A DNA stretch of 28,526 nt. It comes from Anthoceros angustus. Lineage: Eukaryota > Streptophyta > Anthocerotopsida > Anthocerotales > Anthocerotaceae. Below are positions 15,496 to 23,187 of this stretch, piece after piece. The notes under the pieces are model-generated. The model did not search any database. It worked only from the letters and a program-made list of their open reading frames with translations, and was not told the origin of the DNA. Within the stretch, counting starts at the first letter, position 1. Each line of letters begins with the position of its first letter. The DNA is taken from positions 1 to 28,526 of the forward strand of contig VJWM01000375.1 of NCBI GenBank assembly GCA_010909165.1, read 5' to 3'. The position numbers and the translations under genes are program-made.

Positions 15496-16584
15496 CGGGC
15501 GTCGGGTCGGGTCCGACCTTCCTCACGGCGGTGCCCGACTGGGTGGAGTCCATCTGGGGTGCCGCGGCCCCTGCGAGCCGGGCAAACGCCGGGGCCGCCC
15601 CAGAATCGCGAACGGGATCTTGCCTCTGTTGATGGCGAACGTGGTCCTGCAACGGGGTTCCGTCGTCCACCTCCCCGACGTGGCCCTCGCCCAGCTCGTC
15701 TGGGGCGGGGACCAGGCGTGGTGGCCCAGACGCTGGCGGGCGAAACTGGCCGAACGGCTCGGCCGGAAACCCTGAGCGACTGGTTCGTGGTCGACCCGCC
15801 CGACGCCCTGTCCGGGCGACTGTCCGGCGGCGGGCACCCGACACCGCCACGTGCGGTTCCGGCTGGTGAATGAGGACGCCCTGAACGACTTCATGCCGTT
15901 CGCCACCGACGGGTCAGCGACGAGCGGGTTCGTGTACGCCTTCAAGGGCCGACGGTCGCACGCCTCGGACCCCGAGGAGGCGAAGGCGAACACGAAGCGG
16001 ATCCGCCAGGCCGTCAGGCGCGGGGACTGGTGTGCCATCTACCTGCCGGTGTGGGTGTTCGGCCCGCGCGCCCTGCCGCCCGGCCTGCCGGGTGCTCAAG
16101 GCGGCGACCCGCGAGCTGACGCGGGAGCGGGGCCGCAACGCCCGCCGGCCCGACCACGCCGAACTGGTCGACGGCGCGATCACCCGCTGCTCGCCGACGG
16201 CTGGGCGTACGTCGGGTTCAACGGGAACGGCAGCCGGAAGGCCGCACTTCCACGGCCGCGGGTACTCAGTAGGGACGTGGATGAAGCGGGCCGGCTACCC
16301 GCACGACCCACGGCCCCGTCGTTCCGCGGGTCTGCGATGGGGTTCTTCACCGACCTGAAGGAGCTGGCGGACACGCTCGGCGTGGTGGCCGCGGTCCGCG
16401 TCCCCGGCCGCGGCGGGTGGCTGACCGCCGGCGAGGCGATGGGCGAGGTGGGGTGGTCGCGTCCAACCGTCTGGCCAAAAGTGTCTGGTCCGACTGTACG
16501 CCCCGGCGGATTATCCCGACGCGTGGCGGGCGTTTTCGCGTCGAGGCTGTCACTCGGCGGCATCCCGAGTGGCGAGACGGATGA
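15492..16584 (+). CDS. Hypothetical protein, coupled to the prim-pol gene
   Basis: The ATG at 15492 overlaps the primase stop (ATGA). About 355 residues over many shifts: MTGVGSGPTFLTAVPDWVES, IANGILPLLMANVVLQRGSV, VHLPDVALAQLVWGGDQAWW, PRRWRAKLAERLGRKP (helix-turn-helix-like), FRLVNEDALNDFMPF, GFVYAFKGRRSHASDPEEAK, ANTKRIRQAVRRGDWCAIYL, PVWVFG, LLADGWAYVGFNGNG, HFHGRGYSVGTWMKRAGYP, LKELADTLGVVAAVRVPGRG, WLTAGEAMGEVGWSR. I chose the stop at 16582-16584 because a good ribosome site and the next start follow at once. No family recognised. Coupling to the primase and nearness to iteron-like repeats suggest a replication role. Confidence 0.55.
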
Positions 16585-16596
16585 GTCGGAGACGGA

Positions 16597-16778
16597 ATGG
16601 GAACGGTTGCGACCTCCGAACACCTCGCCCGCTGGATGAAAGAGAGTGGGCTGGACGACTCCGCCCTCGCCGGCGAACTCGGCGTGTGCCGCACCGGTGT
16701 GCAAGTTCCGAACGGGCGCGAATCCTCGCGACGGTTCCTGAAAAGCTGGCCCGCTTTCGTCGCAACGCGGGGGTGTGA
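16597..16778 (+). CDS. Small XRE/Cro-like regulator
   Basis: ATG at 16597 with GGAGA upstream. MGTVATSEHLARWMKESGLD, DSALAGELGVCRTGV, then after shifts KFRNGRES and LATVPEKLARFRRNAGV with TGA at 16776-16778. The layout (helix, SALAGELGV recognition-type turn, FRNGRESLATVPEKLAR) is the helix-turn-helix of Cro/CI-type repressors; about 60 residues. The stop codon lies inside the first of three iteron-like repeats, so the protein may bind them and control its own gene or the origin. This is inferred from position. Confidence 0.65.
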
Positions 16779-16866
16779 CAAAACGGTCCCGAAACCCGGT
16801 CGGTGTGACAGAAAGTGTCCCGAAACGCGGCCGGGTGTGACAAAAGTGTCCTGAAACGAATTCGGC
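16772..16866. repeat. Three iteron-like direct repeats, possible origin or operator
   Basis: GGTGTGACA starts units at 16772, 16802 and 16834 (periods 30 and 32). Each continues with (A/G)AAA, G(T/G)GTCC(C/T)GAAAC and a CGG-rich end. Inside each unit GACA and (T/G)GTC arms form a short inverted repeat, like a dimer binding site. The array starts in the stop codon of the XRE-like gene and is followed by about 140 bases with no gene. It could be the replication origin of the element or the regulator's operator. The unit spacing is near three helical turns. Confidence 0.65.
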
Positions 16867-17004
16867 CACGGTCGCGAACGCCTGAGATTCCAGGCAGTTG
16901 CGCGACACCGTCCCCTACGTAGTACAAACGTAATACACCTCCGCCGGGGACGGCTCCTGGCGTCGCCGCCCCGGCTGCGAAAGAAGAAACACAAGGAGGT
17001 GGCG

Positions 17005-17484
17005 ATGGAAAACCACCCGCGCCGATGCGAGCGGCGGGTGGAACGGGCGTCGCGAGCTGCGACCGCGACATCACCGACGGCATTCCGTCACGGCGAACAG
17101 AAATCATCCCGACGCCGACCGACTTCTCCGCCCGAACACGACCCGCGGTCGAATCCGTTCGTCGATCTGGACCGCCGGTGGTGGACGGGTGTGTGAGGCA
17201 TCGACAGTGCGAACCAAAGCGCATTTTGAATCTGCCAACCGCTAGTCGAGAGATTTCCGAGGACGAGGCGACGGGTCGGTAAAGTTCGTCGGCGACGGCA
17301 TCGCCCTCCCGACGTGGCAAGCGGCGTGCATCAACGGCGGCGAAGTGCTCGGCAACTCCTGTGAGCATGCCGATTCGCCGAAAATACCTGCGGCTTTCGT
17401 GCAGTACAGGCGAACCCCTGGCCCTGCCACAGCCCGAAGTGCGAGAAACCGGCCAAACCCACACCGCGAAACCGCGGAAATAGG
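17005..17484 (+). CDS. Hypothetical protein ending in a repeated C-terminal tail
   Basis: ATG at 17005 has the best ribosome site in the window (AAGGAGGT, 4 bases upstream). MENHPRRCERRVE is followed in another frame by GVASCDRDITDGIPSRRTEI, IPTPTDFSARTRPAVESVRR, SREISEDEAT, then GSVKFVGDGIALPTWQAACI, NGGEVLGNSCEHADSPKIPA, AFVQYR, and finally PKCEKPAKP with the end TAKPRK (by comparison with the second copy at 20367). Stop TAG is at 17481-17483, inside a palindrome. If unshifted, the first frame ends at 17197 as a 63-residue Arg-rich protein, so the long reading is an interpretation. No family recognised. Confidence 0.4.
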
Positions 17485-17701
17485 TTAAGTACTTAACCTA
17501 ATAAACAGAGTTACTCCTTGTTTCCCTTTTGGGAAACGCAAGCGCGAGTTTATTAGGCCGATGCCTTCGCGCGCCGATCAAACTACTCACCGCCGCGCAT
17601 TTCGCGGCCGACCATTTACACCGACTGCATCGTGCTGACGACCCGACATAGCCAACCGTGGGTAAGGATTCAAAAGCGGTTTTGAACCGTCCCGCGACGT
17701 T
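17433..17701. repeat. ~265 bp structured repeat, copy 1
   Basis: About 270 bases matching 20367-20630 with scattered substitutions and small indels. It holds, in order: the last codons of an upstream frame (PKCEKPAKP...), CCGCG-AAAC-CGCGG, a perfect 18-bp palindrome AGGTTAAGTACTTAACCT (17482-17499), a long hairpin with arms AATAAAC/GTTTATT (17500-17506, 17548-17554) around GTTTCCC-TTTT-GGGAAAC (17520-17537), CCGCG-CATTT-CGCGG, and CAAAA-GCGG-TTTTG near 17670. Sequence beyond 17701 is unrelated in the two copies. A mobile or recombination-related structured element is possible; I do not recognise it. Confidence 0.75.
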
Positions 17702-17861
17702 ACGCACGCAGCCTGTGCAGTTCACCAGCGATGTCGAGCGCACGCAACTTGGTCACCGATCCGAGTCCCGAACGCACAATTTGCGTCACGACCCTGCTGT
17801 CAGAATGGACGCACCGCCGATCGGGACATGGGATGCTGACGGCGATCGTCTGAAGAGGCGG

Positions 17862-18354
17862 ATGTCCGCCCGCTACACCCACCAGGACAAGCTGGTCCTG
17901 CTCCGCGAGGAGGCGGCTCGACCTCAGCGTGGACACGGTGCGGAAGGCGTGGAGGTGTCGAGACGGTACTCCGCCAGGACATCGACCGGCTGGCCGACTC
18001 GGTCGTCGAGCACGGGCGGTGTTCGGCCGACCCATCTGGTTCGGCTACTGGCGGTGCCGGACAACACCCGCCGGGACAGACTCGCCCTCACCGCGATCGA
18101 GGAGCGGTGGGGGTGCGGAAGGTGGAGCGGGCCGTGCAGGGGCGAACCGCGGGCGGCGGCCGGGGTGGGGCGAAAGCCGGCGGTGCCGATGCCCGCCGCC
18201 GAGTTCCCATGGACGCCCTGTGCGACAAGTGGGAGCGGTGGTGCGCGGCCGCGAAAGCAATCCCCGACGGGCTGAGCGGGCCGGTTGAACAGGTGACGGC
18301 GGCGGTGGGAAGGTCCGCCGGCAGATCGCACGGCAACAAGCTGACAACGGGTAG
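17862..18354 (+). CDS. Putative DNA-binding protein, paralogue of 19690-20041
   Basis: ATG at 17862 after AGAGGCGG. About 164 residues: MSARYTHQDKLVLLREEAAR, LDLSVDTVRKAWR (helix-turn-helix-like), ETVLRQDIDRLADSVVEHGR, RRDRLALTAIEERWGVRKVE, RAVQG, a Gly/Ala/Arg-rich linker, MDALCDKWERWC, LSGPVEQVTAAVG, KVRRQIARQQADNG, TAG at 18352-18354. The second half is shared with the gene at 19690-20041 (RWGLRRLERSVQ, LDALCDKWERWC, DAVGEVRRRIAYLQ). The DxSVDTVRKAWR segment suggests DNA binding. No named family. Shifts lie near 17920, 17960, 18020, 18100 and 18310. Confidence 0.55.
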
Positions 18355-18443
18355 GGGTCACCGCCGGTGGGACTCTCCGCCCCGTTCGCTGCCCTGCCCG
18401 TCTCGTCGCCCGATGCCGAGGGCGCTCAAGAAGCCGTCTCCGA

Positions 18444-18467
18444 CGCCACCCTGCTGGAAGGGTGGCG
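18444..18467. terminator. Hairpin between convergent genes
   Basis: CGCCACCCT (18444-18452), loop GCTGGA, AGGGTGGCG (18459-18467): a 9-bp perfect stem between the plus gene ending at 18354 and the minus gene ending at 18516. No T-run. Sequence from 18355 to 18515 otherwise shows nothing. Confidence 0.5.
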
Positions 18468-18515
18468 GTAGGATGGTCACGCCGGACGACCGGCGGGGCC
18501 GACGCCGGCGGGGCC

Positions 18516-19636
18516 TCACTTCCGCCGGCCGCCTGCTTCAGCCGCCTCGTAGGTGGCCGTCCGCTTGCCCTCGGCCGCCGCCTTCGCCGCCGCCTGCTGG
18601 TATTTCACGTCCTCCCGCTCACCGCCCCTTCTCGTACAGGAAGAAGCAGTTCGACCAGAAGTACGTCACCTCCTCGAACGGCCCCGGTCCCGGCGTACCT
18701 GTGGGCCATCTTCACCCACTGCTCGTCCAGTTTCTCGAACTCGGCCGACCTGATCCCGGCCCCGGCTTCGGGGTCACCCCTTCGGCCGCCTCCACCGCCG
18801 GCCGCCACGTCTCCTCGATGTACACCCGCTTGCCCGCCTTCCTCGCCTCCTCCGCCAGCCCCTTGTCCCCGTTCAGCGACTTGCCGTACACGTCCAGAGT
18901 GATCGTGTCGATCTCGTTCAGGCCGAACATCGCTTCAATCACCTTGCGGTCCTGGCCCAGCCCGCCCACCCCGACGCGGACCTTGGCTTCCTTCCGCACC
19001 GCCTCGGCGGTGGCGGCGGCGAACCCCGCCCACTCCGCCGGGGTGCCCTTGATGCCCAGATGCCGGGCCATGGTGGACGGCTCGTGCAGCACCACGAACG
19101 TGTCCGGGTCGAGGTCGGCGACCATCTTCGGAAGGCCGCCACGCACGCCTTCTGGTAGTCGGCCAGCGTCTTGGCCGGGCTGTCCCTGGTTGAGCGGGTT
19201 GACCGCCAGCCCCATCTTCTTCTCCGCACCCGCGCGCCACCCGCTTGTACGCCTTCACCGCCTCGGCGTCACCGGCCCCGGCCCAGAACGCCACCGACGG
19301 GTTCACGTCGACCCGCTTCACCCCGCCTCGGCGGGCGTCCACCGCCGCCAGCAGGTGCTCCACCGGGATGTGCTTGACGAACGCGCCCTGGGCGAAGATG
19401 AGGTTGACCCCGACACCGACCGGGTGGGATTTCAGCTTGGCCAGGCAGCCTCTTCCCTCCACTGCCGCCAACATCTCCTGCTCGTACAGGTGGGTGGGCG
19501 AGTGATCGCCGCCGGTCGGCTCGTGGCGGTTCTGTTCGGACGGGGTCGGCTTGTGCGGGCGGACGGGCGGTTGGAGCACAACGGGAACCAGGGTCAGAAC
19601 GACGGCCACACAGGGCACGAACGGAACGGGTTTCAC
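18516..19636 (-). CDS. Secreted TIM-barrel protein, clan GH-A-like
   Basis: GTG at 19636, 8 bases after GGAGG. Signal peptide KPVPFVPCVAVVLTLVPVVL, then a mature domain of about 350 residues: HLYEQEMLAAVEG, LKSHPVGVGVNLIFAQGAFV, KRVDVNPSVAFWAGAGDAEA, VKAYKRV, MGLAVNPLNQ, KTLADYQKACVAAFRK, MVADLDPDTFVVLHEPSTMA, AAATAEAVRKEAKVRVGVGG, MFGLNEIDTITLDVYGKSL, AGKRVYIEETWRP, FEKLDEQWVKMAHRYAGTG, EEVTYFWSNCFFLYEKG. Strands ending in HEP (possible acid/base Glu) and YIEETWRP (possible nucleophile Glu) fit retaining glycosidases of clan GH-A. The exact family and substrate are not clear. Stop TGA at 18518-18516. Shifts lie near 19450, 19235, 19180, 19130, 18755, 18690 and 18630. It may be cargo between the two structured repeats. 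Confidence 0.65.
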
Positions 19637-19689
19637 GAGATGCGCCTCCGGGGTGACGGGTGGAAGGTTCGATGCCGGTTGAACACACG

Positions 19690-20041
19690 GCCGCCGGCCC
19701 ATTACACAACGCGGCTGGAAATTCCTCCCGCACCTCACCCGCGACGCCGTCGAAGGGCGGTGGGGTTGCGGCGGTTGGAGCGGAGCGTGCAAGCGGCGAA
19801 CGGCACGCGGCGGAAGAATGGGCCGGCACACCGTCAGCCGGAGAGCCTCTGTGCTCTGGACGCCCTGTGCGACAAGTGGGAGCGGTGGTGCGACGGCCGC
19901 GGCGGAGAAGATCCCCGCGGGCTGAAGGCCATTATGGACCGGGCGACCGATGCCGTCGGCGAGGTTCGCCGGCGGATCGCTTACCTACAGTCGGACGAGG
20001 GCGTATGGGTGTTAGCCGCCAGCCGGCACGAAGATAGTTAG
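19690..20041 (+). CDS. Paralogue of 17862-18354, 5' end unclear
   Basis: About 110 residues: LTRDAVEGRWGLRRLERSVQ, AANGTRRKNGPAHRQPESLC, ALDALCDKWERWCDGRGGED, PRGLKAIMDRATDAVGEVRR, RIAYLQSDEGVWVLAASRHE, TAG at 20039-20041. One shift near 19758; the rest is intact. It matches the second half of the gene at 17862; the first half (the HTH-like part) is not visible, and the sequence before 19690 belongs to the leader of the glycosidase-like gene. It may be a 5'-truncated copy. Its stop overlaps the stop of the minus-strand gene at 20038. Confidence 0.5.
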
Positions 20042-20184
20042 CCGCCTCTTCGGCCGCACCCTTTGGCCTTCTTATTCGCCAGCAGGCGGAAGGTGCGGAC
20101 GGCGTCGGCCAGTCTCTTCTGGGCAATTGACAGCACCTTCTCGCGTGCCGCCCGCACCGTGCCGGGGCGCCCGGATGTCGTCAT
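20038..20184 (-). CDS. Small protein matching the C-terminus of 23188-23991
   Basis: An intact 48-residue protein: MTTSGRPGTVRAAREKVLSI, AQKRLADAVRTFRLLANKKA, KGCGRRGG, TAA at 20040-20038. The ATG overlaps the stop of the gene at 20181-20337 (ATGA), so they are translationally coupled. The part from VLSIAQKRLADAVRTFRLL onward is nearly identical to the C-terminus of the gene at 23188-23991 (TLSVAQKRLADAVRTFRLL). Basic amphipathic helix, possibly nucleic-acid binding or oligomerisation. It looks like a duplicated domain now used as a separate small gene. Confidence 0.6.
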   Translation of the reverse strand: MTTSGRPGTVRAAREKVLSIAQKRLADAVRTFRLLANKKAKGCGRRGG

Positions 20185-20337
20185 CGCACCGGAGCCGACT
20201 CACGGGCGAACTGGAAGACGTTGATGGCCGGAATCGTCTCGGCGGCACGGATGCCGCACGGGAACGACGCCGTTGGTGAAGCAGGGCACGGCGACAACCA
20301 ACTTGTCGGCCTCTATACCCTCAAATCCGAGCGGCAT
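20181..20337 (-). CDS. Small hypothetical protein
   Basis: ATG at 20337, MPLGFEGIEADKLVVAVPCF, TNGVVP, then after a one-base shift near 20255 GIRAAETIPAINVFQFARES, APVR, TGA at 20183-20181. About 52 residues. Its 5' end lies at the edge of structured repeat copy 2, so an original longer gene may have been cut by the repeat; no ribosome site is evident. On the opposite strand, an open frame ends in PKCEQPAKPHTAKPRK and TAG at 20416-20418, which is the tail shared with the gene at 17005. Confidence 0.4.
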
Positions 20338-20366
20338 TCGTGCGGTACGGGCGAAATCTCGACCCG

Positions 20367-20630
20367 CCCGAAGTGCGAGCAACCGGCGAAACCCCACACC
20401 GCGAAACCGCGGAAATAGGTTAAACCAACCTAATAAACGGAGTTACTCCTTGTTCCCTTCTAGGAACGCAAGGCGAGTTTATTGGGCGCCGATGCCTTCG
20501 CGGCGCGATCAAACTACTCACCGCCGCGCACCTCTCGGCCGACCATTTACACCCGACCGCGATGACGATGACCGACACGGCCAACCGTGGGTAAGGATTC
20601 AAAAGCGGTTTTGAAACGTTCCGCGACGTT
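20367..20630. repeat. ~265 bp structured repeat, copy 2
   Basis: Second copy of the sequence at 17433-17701, same orientation, about 2.93 kb apart. The hairpins are kept although their sequence differs: AGGTT-AAACC-AACCT (20417-20431) replaces the 18-bp palindrome; AATAAAC/GTTTATT (20432-20438, 20477-20483) is unchanged; GTTCC-CTTCTA-GGAAC replaces GTTTCCC-TTTT-GGGAAAC; CAAAA-GCGG-TTTTG is unchanged. Change of sequence with conservation of pairing suggests that the structure is functional. Its left end carries the tail PKCEQPAKPHTAKPRK plus stop. Confidence 0.75.
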
Positions 20631-21389
20631 GCACCCGCGGCCGGTACGGTTCAGAGCGCTGATCAGCGATGGTTCGGACCGCCGCGACGACCTCACGAAC
20701 CACGAAATGGGTCTCGACTGACACAACTGCGCATTCTGTTCGGTCGAGTCGATCACACACACCCGACGCTTGGATGAAGTCTGCTTCGATGTCGTAGATG
20801 CGACGCATCGCGCCAGCGATAGCCCTTCGTGCCGGGAGTACCTCACGCCTGGCGGCAGAGACACGCCTCTGGGCCTCCGTGAAGTTCCCCTGTTCCACCA
20901 AATCGAGCACGCCACCCGCCTCGGCCGTTAGCCAACTCGTGACGTTGTCAATGGCCTCCAACATCATGCTGTCGGTCAACGACATCTGGGTGAACAGCGT
21001 GTCCATCATAGACACCTCTTCGGGCTGAAGGATGCGCTTGAACCAAGGCGACAGGTATCGCGTGAAGATGTTATAGATCCTCCGCAGTGGCCACGGGCGG
21101 CGTTCATCCGCGCGTTGAGCTTACCGCCTTCAAGTTCGAGGAGCGTCGTTCGCTCGCCGGCGACCTCCTCGGGTTCGAGGGTCAGGGCAAGGTACTTCGT
21201 CAACTCCTCCTCGAGCGCCAGGTAGATCTTTGAAATCTCGCTGAGAACGGCCAACAACTTCGACGCCGCTGGATCGGGCTGACTGACCAGTTTGGACTTT
21301 ACGACTTGGATGAGTCCGAGCTTGTCCGAGATATCGACCAGATCCTTAGCCTGGAACATGGGTTTCGTCTCCTGGTCAGGCATTGTCAT
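20599..21389 (-). CDS. Hypothetical helical protein
   Basis: ATG at 21389 (or 21383) after GGAGGGGC. About 260 residues with only one clear shift near 21085: MTMPDQETKPMFQAKDLVDI, SDKLGLIQVVKSKLVSQPDP, AASKLLAVLSEISKIYLALE, EELTKYLALTLEPEEVAGER, IYNIFTRYLSPWFKRILQPE, EVSMMDTLFTQMSLTDSMML, EAIDNVTSWLTAEAGGVLDL, VEQGNFTEAQRRVSAARREV, LPARRAIAGAMRRIYDIEAD. All-helical, soluble. The last ~45 codons to the TGA at 20601-20599 look less protein-like, and the frame ends inside repeat copy 2, so the true stop may be earlier. AT content is higher than in the neighbours, suggesting rec1ent transfer. I do not recognise a family. Confidence 0.65.
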
Positions 21390-21481
21390 GCCCCTCCAGT
21401 GCCCGAAGAATGCGTGCTAGCTATGGGTGGATGGCAGGCGAAATCGCCCACCAGGGCCGATCACGCCGAGACACTACTCTC

Positions 21482-21780
21482 ATGACTCTCGACGTCACCC
21501 ACACGGAGGTGGTGGCACAGGGACACTGCCACGGACCCGGTGCTGGGAACTCGATGCGGAGGAACGGCATACCATGGCCTCGTCTTTGTGGATGACGGCG
21601 GCAAGATGGGGCTTACAGGTATCGTGGTGAGAACAAGGTGGCAAGCCAGGACTACGTCACTGGCATGGAAGCGACGGCGGCCGAGTGCTGGTTCTGTGGC
21701 CTGAAGGTGAACGACTACGAAGAGATCGACTACCTGCGGCTCAACGAGGAATCGAGTAGACCCGGATTGAGCCGAGGGCC
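21482..21780 (+). CDS. Hypothetical protein, limits uncertain
   Basis: Coherent plus-strand pieces in several frames: MTLDVTHTEVVAQGHCHGPG, AYHGLVFVDDGGKMG, AYRYRGENKVASQDYVTGME, ATAAECWFCGLKVNDYEEID, YLRLNEESSRPG. ATG at 21482 lacks a clear ribosome site. An alternative start is GTG 21638, which would give only the Cys-containing C-terminal part (CWFC, a possible metal-binding knuckle). The 3' end is unclear and meets the stop of the minus gene at 21792. The minus strand is also open here, but its sequence is not protein-like. Confidence 0.35.
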
Positions 21781-21791
21781 GGACGACCGCT

Positions 21792-22144
21792 TCACCCCGC
21801 CCAGGCACGATGCACCGGTGCAACTCCACCCAGCACGCCGTGATGTCGGTCGTGTCCAGGCCCAACTCGTCCGCCAGTTCGTAGAACCCCGGTCCCGGTT
21901 CCATGTCGCCGTCGCGGTGGACCACCAACGCGGTCATCATCCTCGCCCGGCTTCCGCCTCCTCCACCGACACCTCACGAAGGAACCACCGATTGAACGGC
22001 GGGTCGCCGGCGTCGAAGGGAGGGCGGTGATCTGCCCGGCCGGTCGGAGTACGCCATCATCCCGCACCGCGCCCGCCGGGCGAGGATCTCCTTCGCCTCG
22101 GCCTTCGCCGCCTCCCAGGCCGCGTCATCGAAGCCGTAAGGCAC
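21792..22144 (-). CDS. Conserved planctomycete hypothetical protein
   Basis: GTG at 22144, 5 bases after GGAGGTG. About 118 residues: PYGFDDAAWEAAKAEAKEIL, ARRARCGMMAYSD, LPFDAGDPPFNRWFLREVSV, EEAEAGRGMMTALVVHRDGD, MEPGPGFYELADELGLDTTD, CWVELH, and after a last shift HRAWAG with TGA at 21794-21792. I recall this layout (a Y-x-E/D strand, F-N-P-H, E-D-A-GRG, T-VVVH-x-x-GD-x-x-PGPGF, CW-x-ELH) as a small family in Gemmata-like genomes, sometimes several per genome; function unknown. Shifts lie near 22030, 21950 and 21815. Confidence 0.65.
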
Positions 22145-22225
22145 GTCTCACCTCCGCGGGTTCAACGGTCAAGGGATTGCTCGGATGGCCTCAAACGACA
22201 CGTTCCCGCCTTCAGTACCCGCAAC

Positions 22226-23044
22226 TCACTCGAGCAACTCCCGCTCCGCACCAGACAGTGATGCGGCCGGAGGGGCCGATCAGCGCGAGAAACCGCGTAC
22301 GCCAGCCGACCAAGAAGAGATACGACACCTGCTCGATCGCGGGCAACCGCTCGGCCACCTCCGCCACCTTGTGGACGTCGATGAAGGCGACGCCGTGGGC
22401 CACGTCGAGGCGGACCGAGTAGCTGTCGTCGATCCACCGGTCTGTCCCGCGATCACCGGCCACCCCGCACGGCCCCCACAGCGTCTTGAAGCACTCCCAC
22501 ACCTGACTCTTGCATCCATTCTTGGCCCGCTGCTGGTCGATTGCCAGGACGGACTGGTAGAACTTGCCGGCCACGATCTCGATGACATTCCAGAACGCCA
22601 GGAACTTGTCGAGCGGGTCGTCCGTCGTCAGCCTGCGATACCAGCCGAGACTCCGCAACAATGCGGGACCGCCCTGCCTCAGGCTATGGGCCTCGTGGAA
22701 GGCGGCCTCGAACTCCTCCCGTTCGATGATCCGTTTGACGTCGTGACGCGGGGCGGAGGGCCGCTCCCGCTCGGTCAGGCTGAGGTCCATCGGCCGGTTC
22801 ACCGCGAGCGTGAGCGCGTCCAACATGTGGCCGAAGTAGACCGCCGCTGTGTACGCGATTACGTGGTCGGTGCCCGAGCGGTGACGGTCGCCTTGAGGCC
22901 GGAGGGGATGTTGGTGATTTCAATGTCGCTGTAAAACGGGTCGTCAACCCGGAACCCCTTCTGTTGGGTGGTGACGACCCGGCGTTTGACGGTGACCGGG
23001 CCGTCAACGTACAGGCTCACCTCCCAGGTGGGCGTATCCGACAT
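22226..23044 (-). CDS. HEPN-like protein (ApeA/MauJ type)
   Basis: ATG at 23044, 6 bases after GGAGGTG. About 272 residues: MSDTPTWEVSLYVDGPVTVK, TTQQKGFRVDDPFYSDIEIT, NIPSGLKATVTARAPTT, AAVYFGHMLDALTLAVNRPM, DVKRIIEREEFEAAFHEAHS, WYRRLTTDDPLDKFLAFWNV, IEIVAGKFYQSVLAIDQQRA, CFKTLWGPCG, then after shifts DDSYSVRLDVAHGVAFIDVH, KVAEVAERLPAIEQVSYLFL. The motif R-LDVA-H (R-x4-H) within VRLDVAHG is the catalytic signature of HEPN RNases, and the whole layout resembles MauJ/ApeA-type HEPN proteins. RNase or defence activity is inferred. Shifts lie near 22860, 22460 and 22240; the stop at 22226 assumes the last of these (otherwise 22212). Confidence 0.65.
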
Positions 23045-23187
23045 TCTCACACCTCCACCGCCGACCCAAACTATCATCCGGCCAGTGGCTTCGAGGACCA
23101 CCCCGCACGATGTGATCCCACACCGACCGAGATCCAACGCAGGAACACAATACTGGTGGGGTCAGCCGGCGGCCGGCTCGAAGATCT

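Noticed and set aside
16772-16866. CRISPR array
   Set aside because: Three units follow each other directly without unique spacers of regular length, and there are no cas genes. Iteron or operator fits better.
17482-17554. Integron attC site
   Set aside because: GTTAAGT and ACTTAAC fit the R'/R'' core consensus, but they are adjacent and in the wrong order, simply because the sequence is a palindrome. There is no integron integrase.
17498-17743. Minus-strand protein reading through the structured repeat (…RFKTAFESLPTVG…)
   Set aside because: The same peptide appears in both repeat copies only because the DNA is repeated; stems, stops and frame changes argue for structure rather than coding.
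18107-20041. Very long plus-strand open frame (644 codons)
   Set aside because: Most of it is antisense to the secreted glycosidase-like gene at 18516-19636, which has a signal peptide and ribosome site. Only the two ends overlap real plus-strand genes. The frame is open because of high GC.
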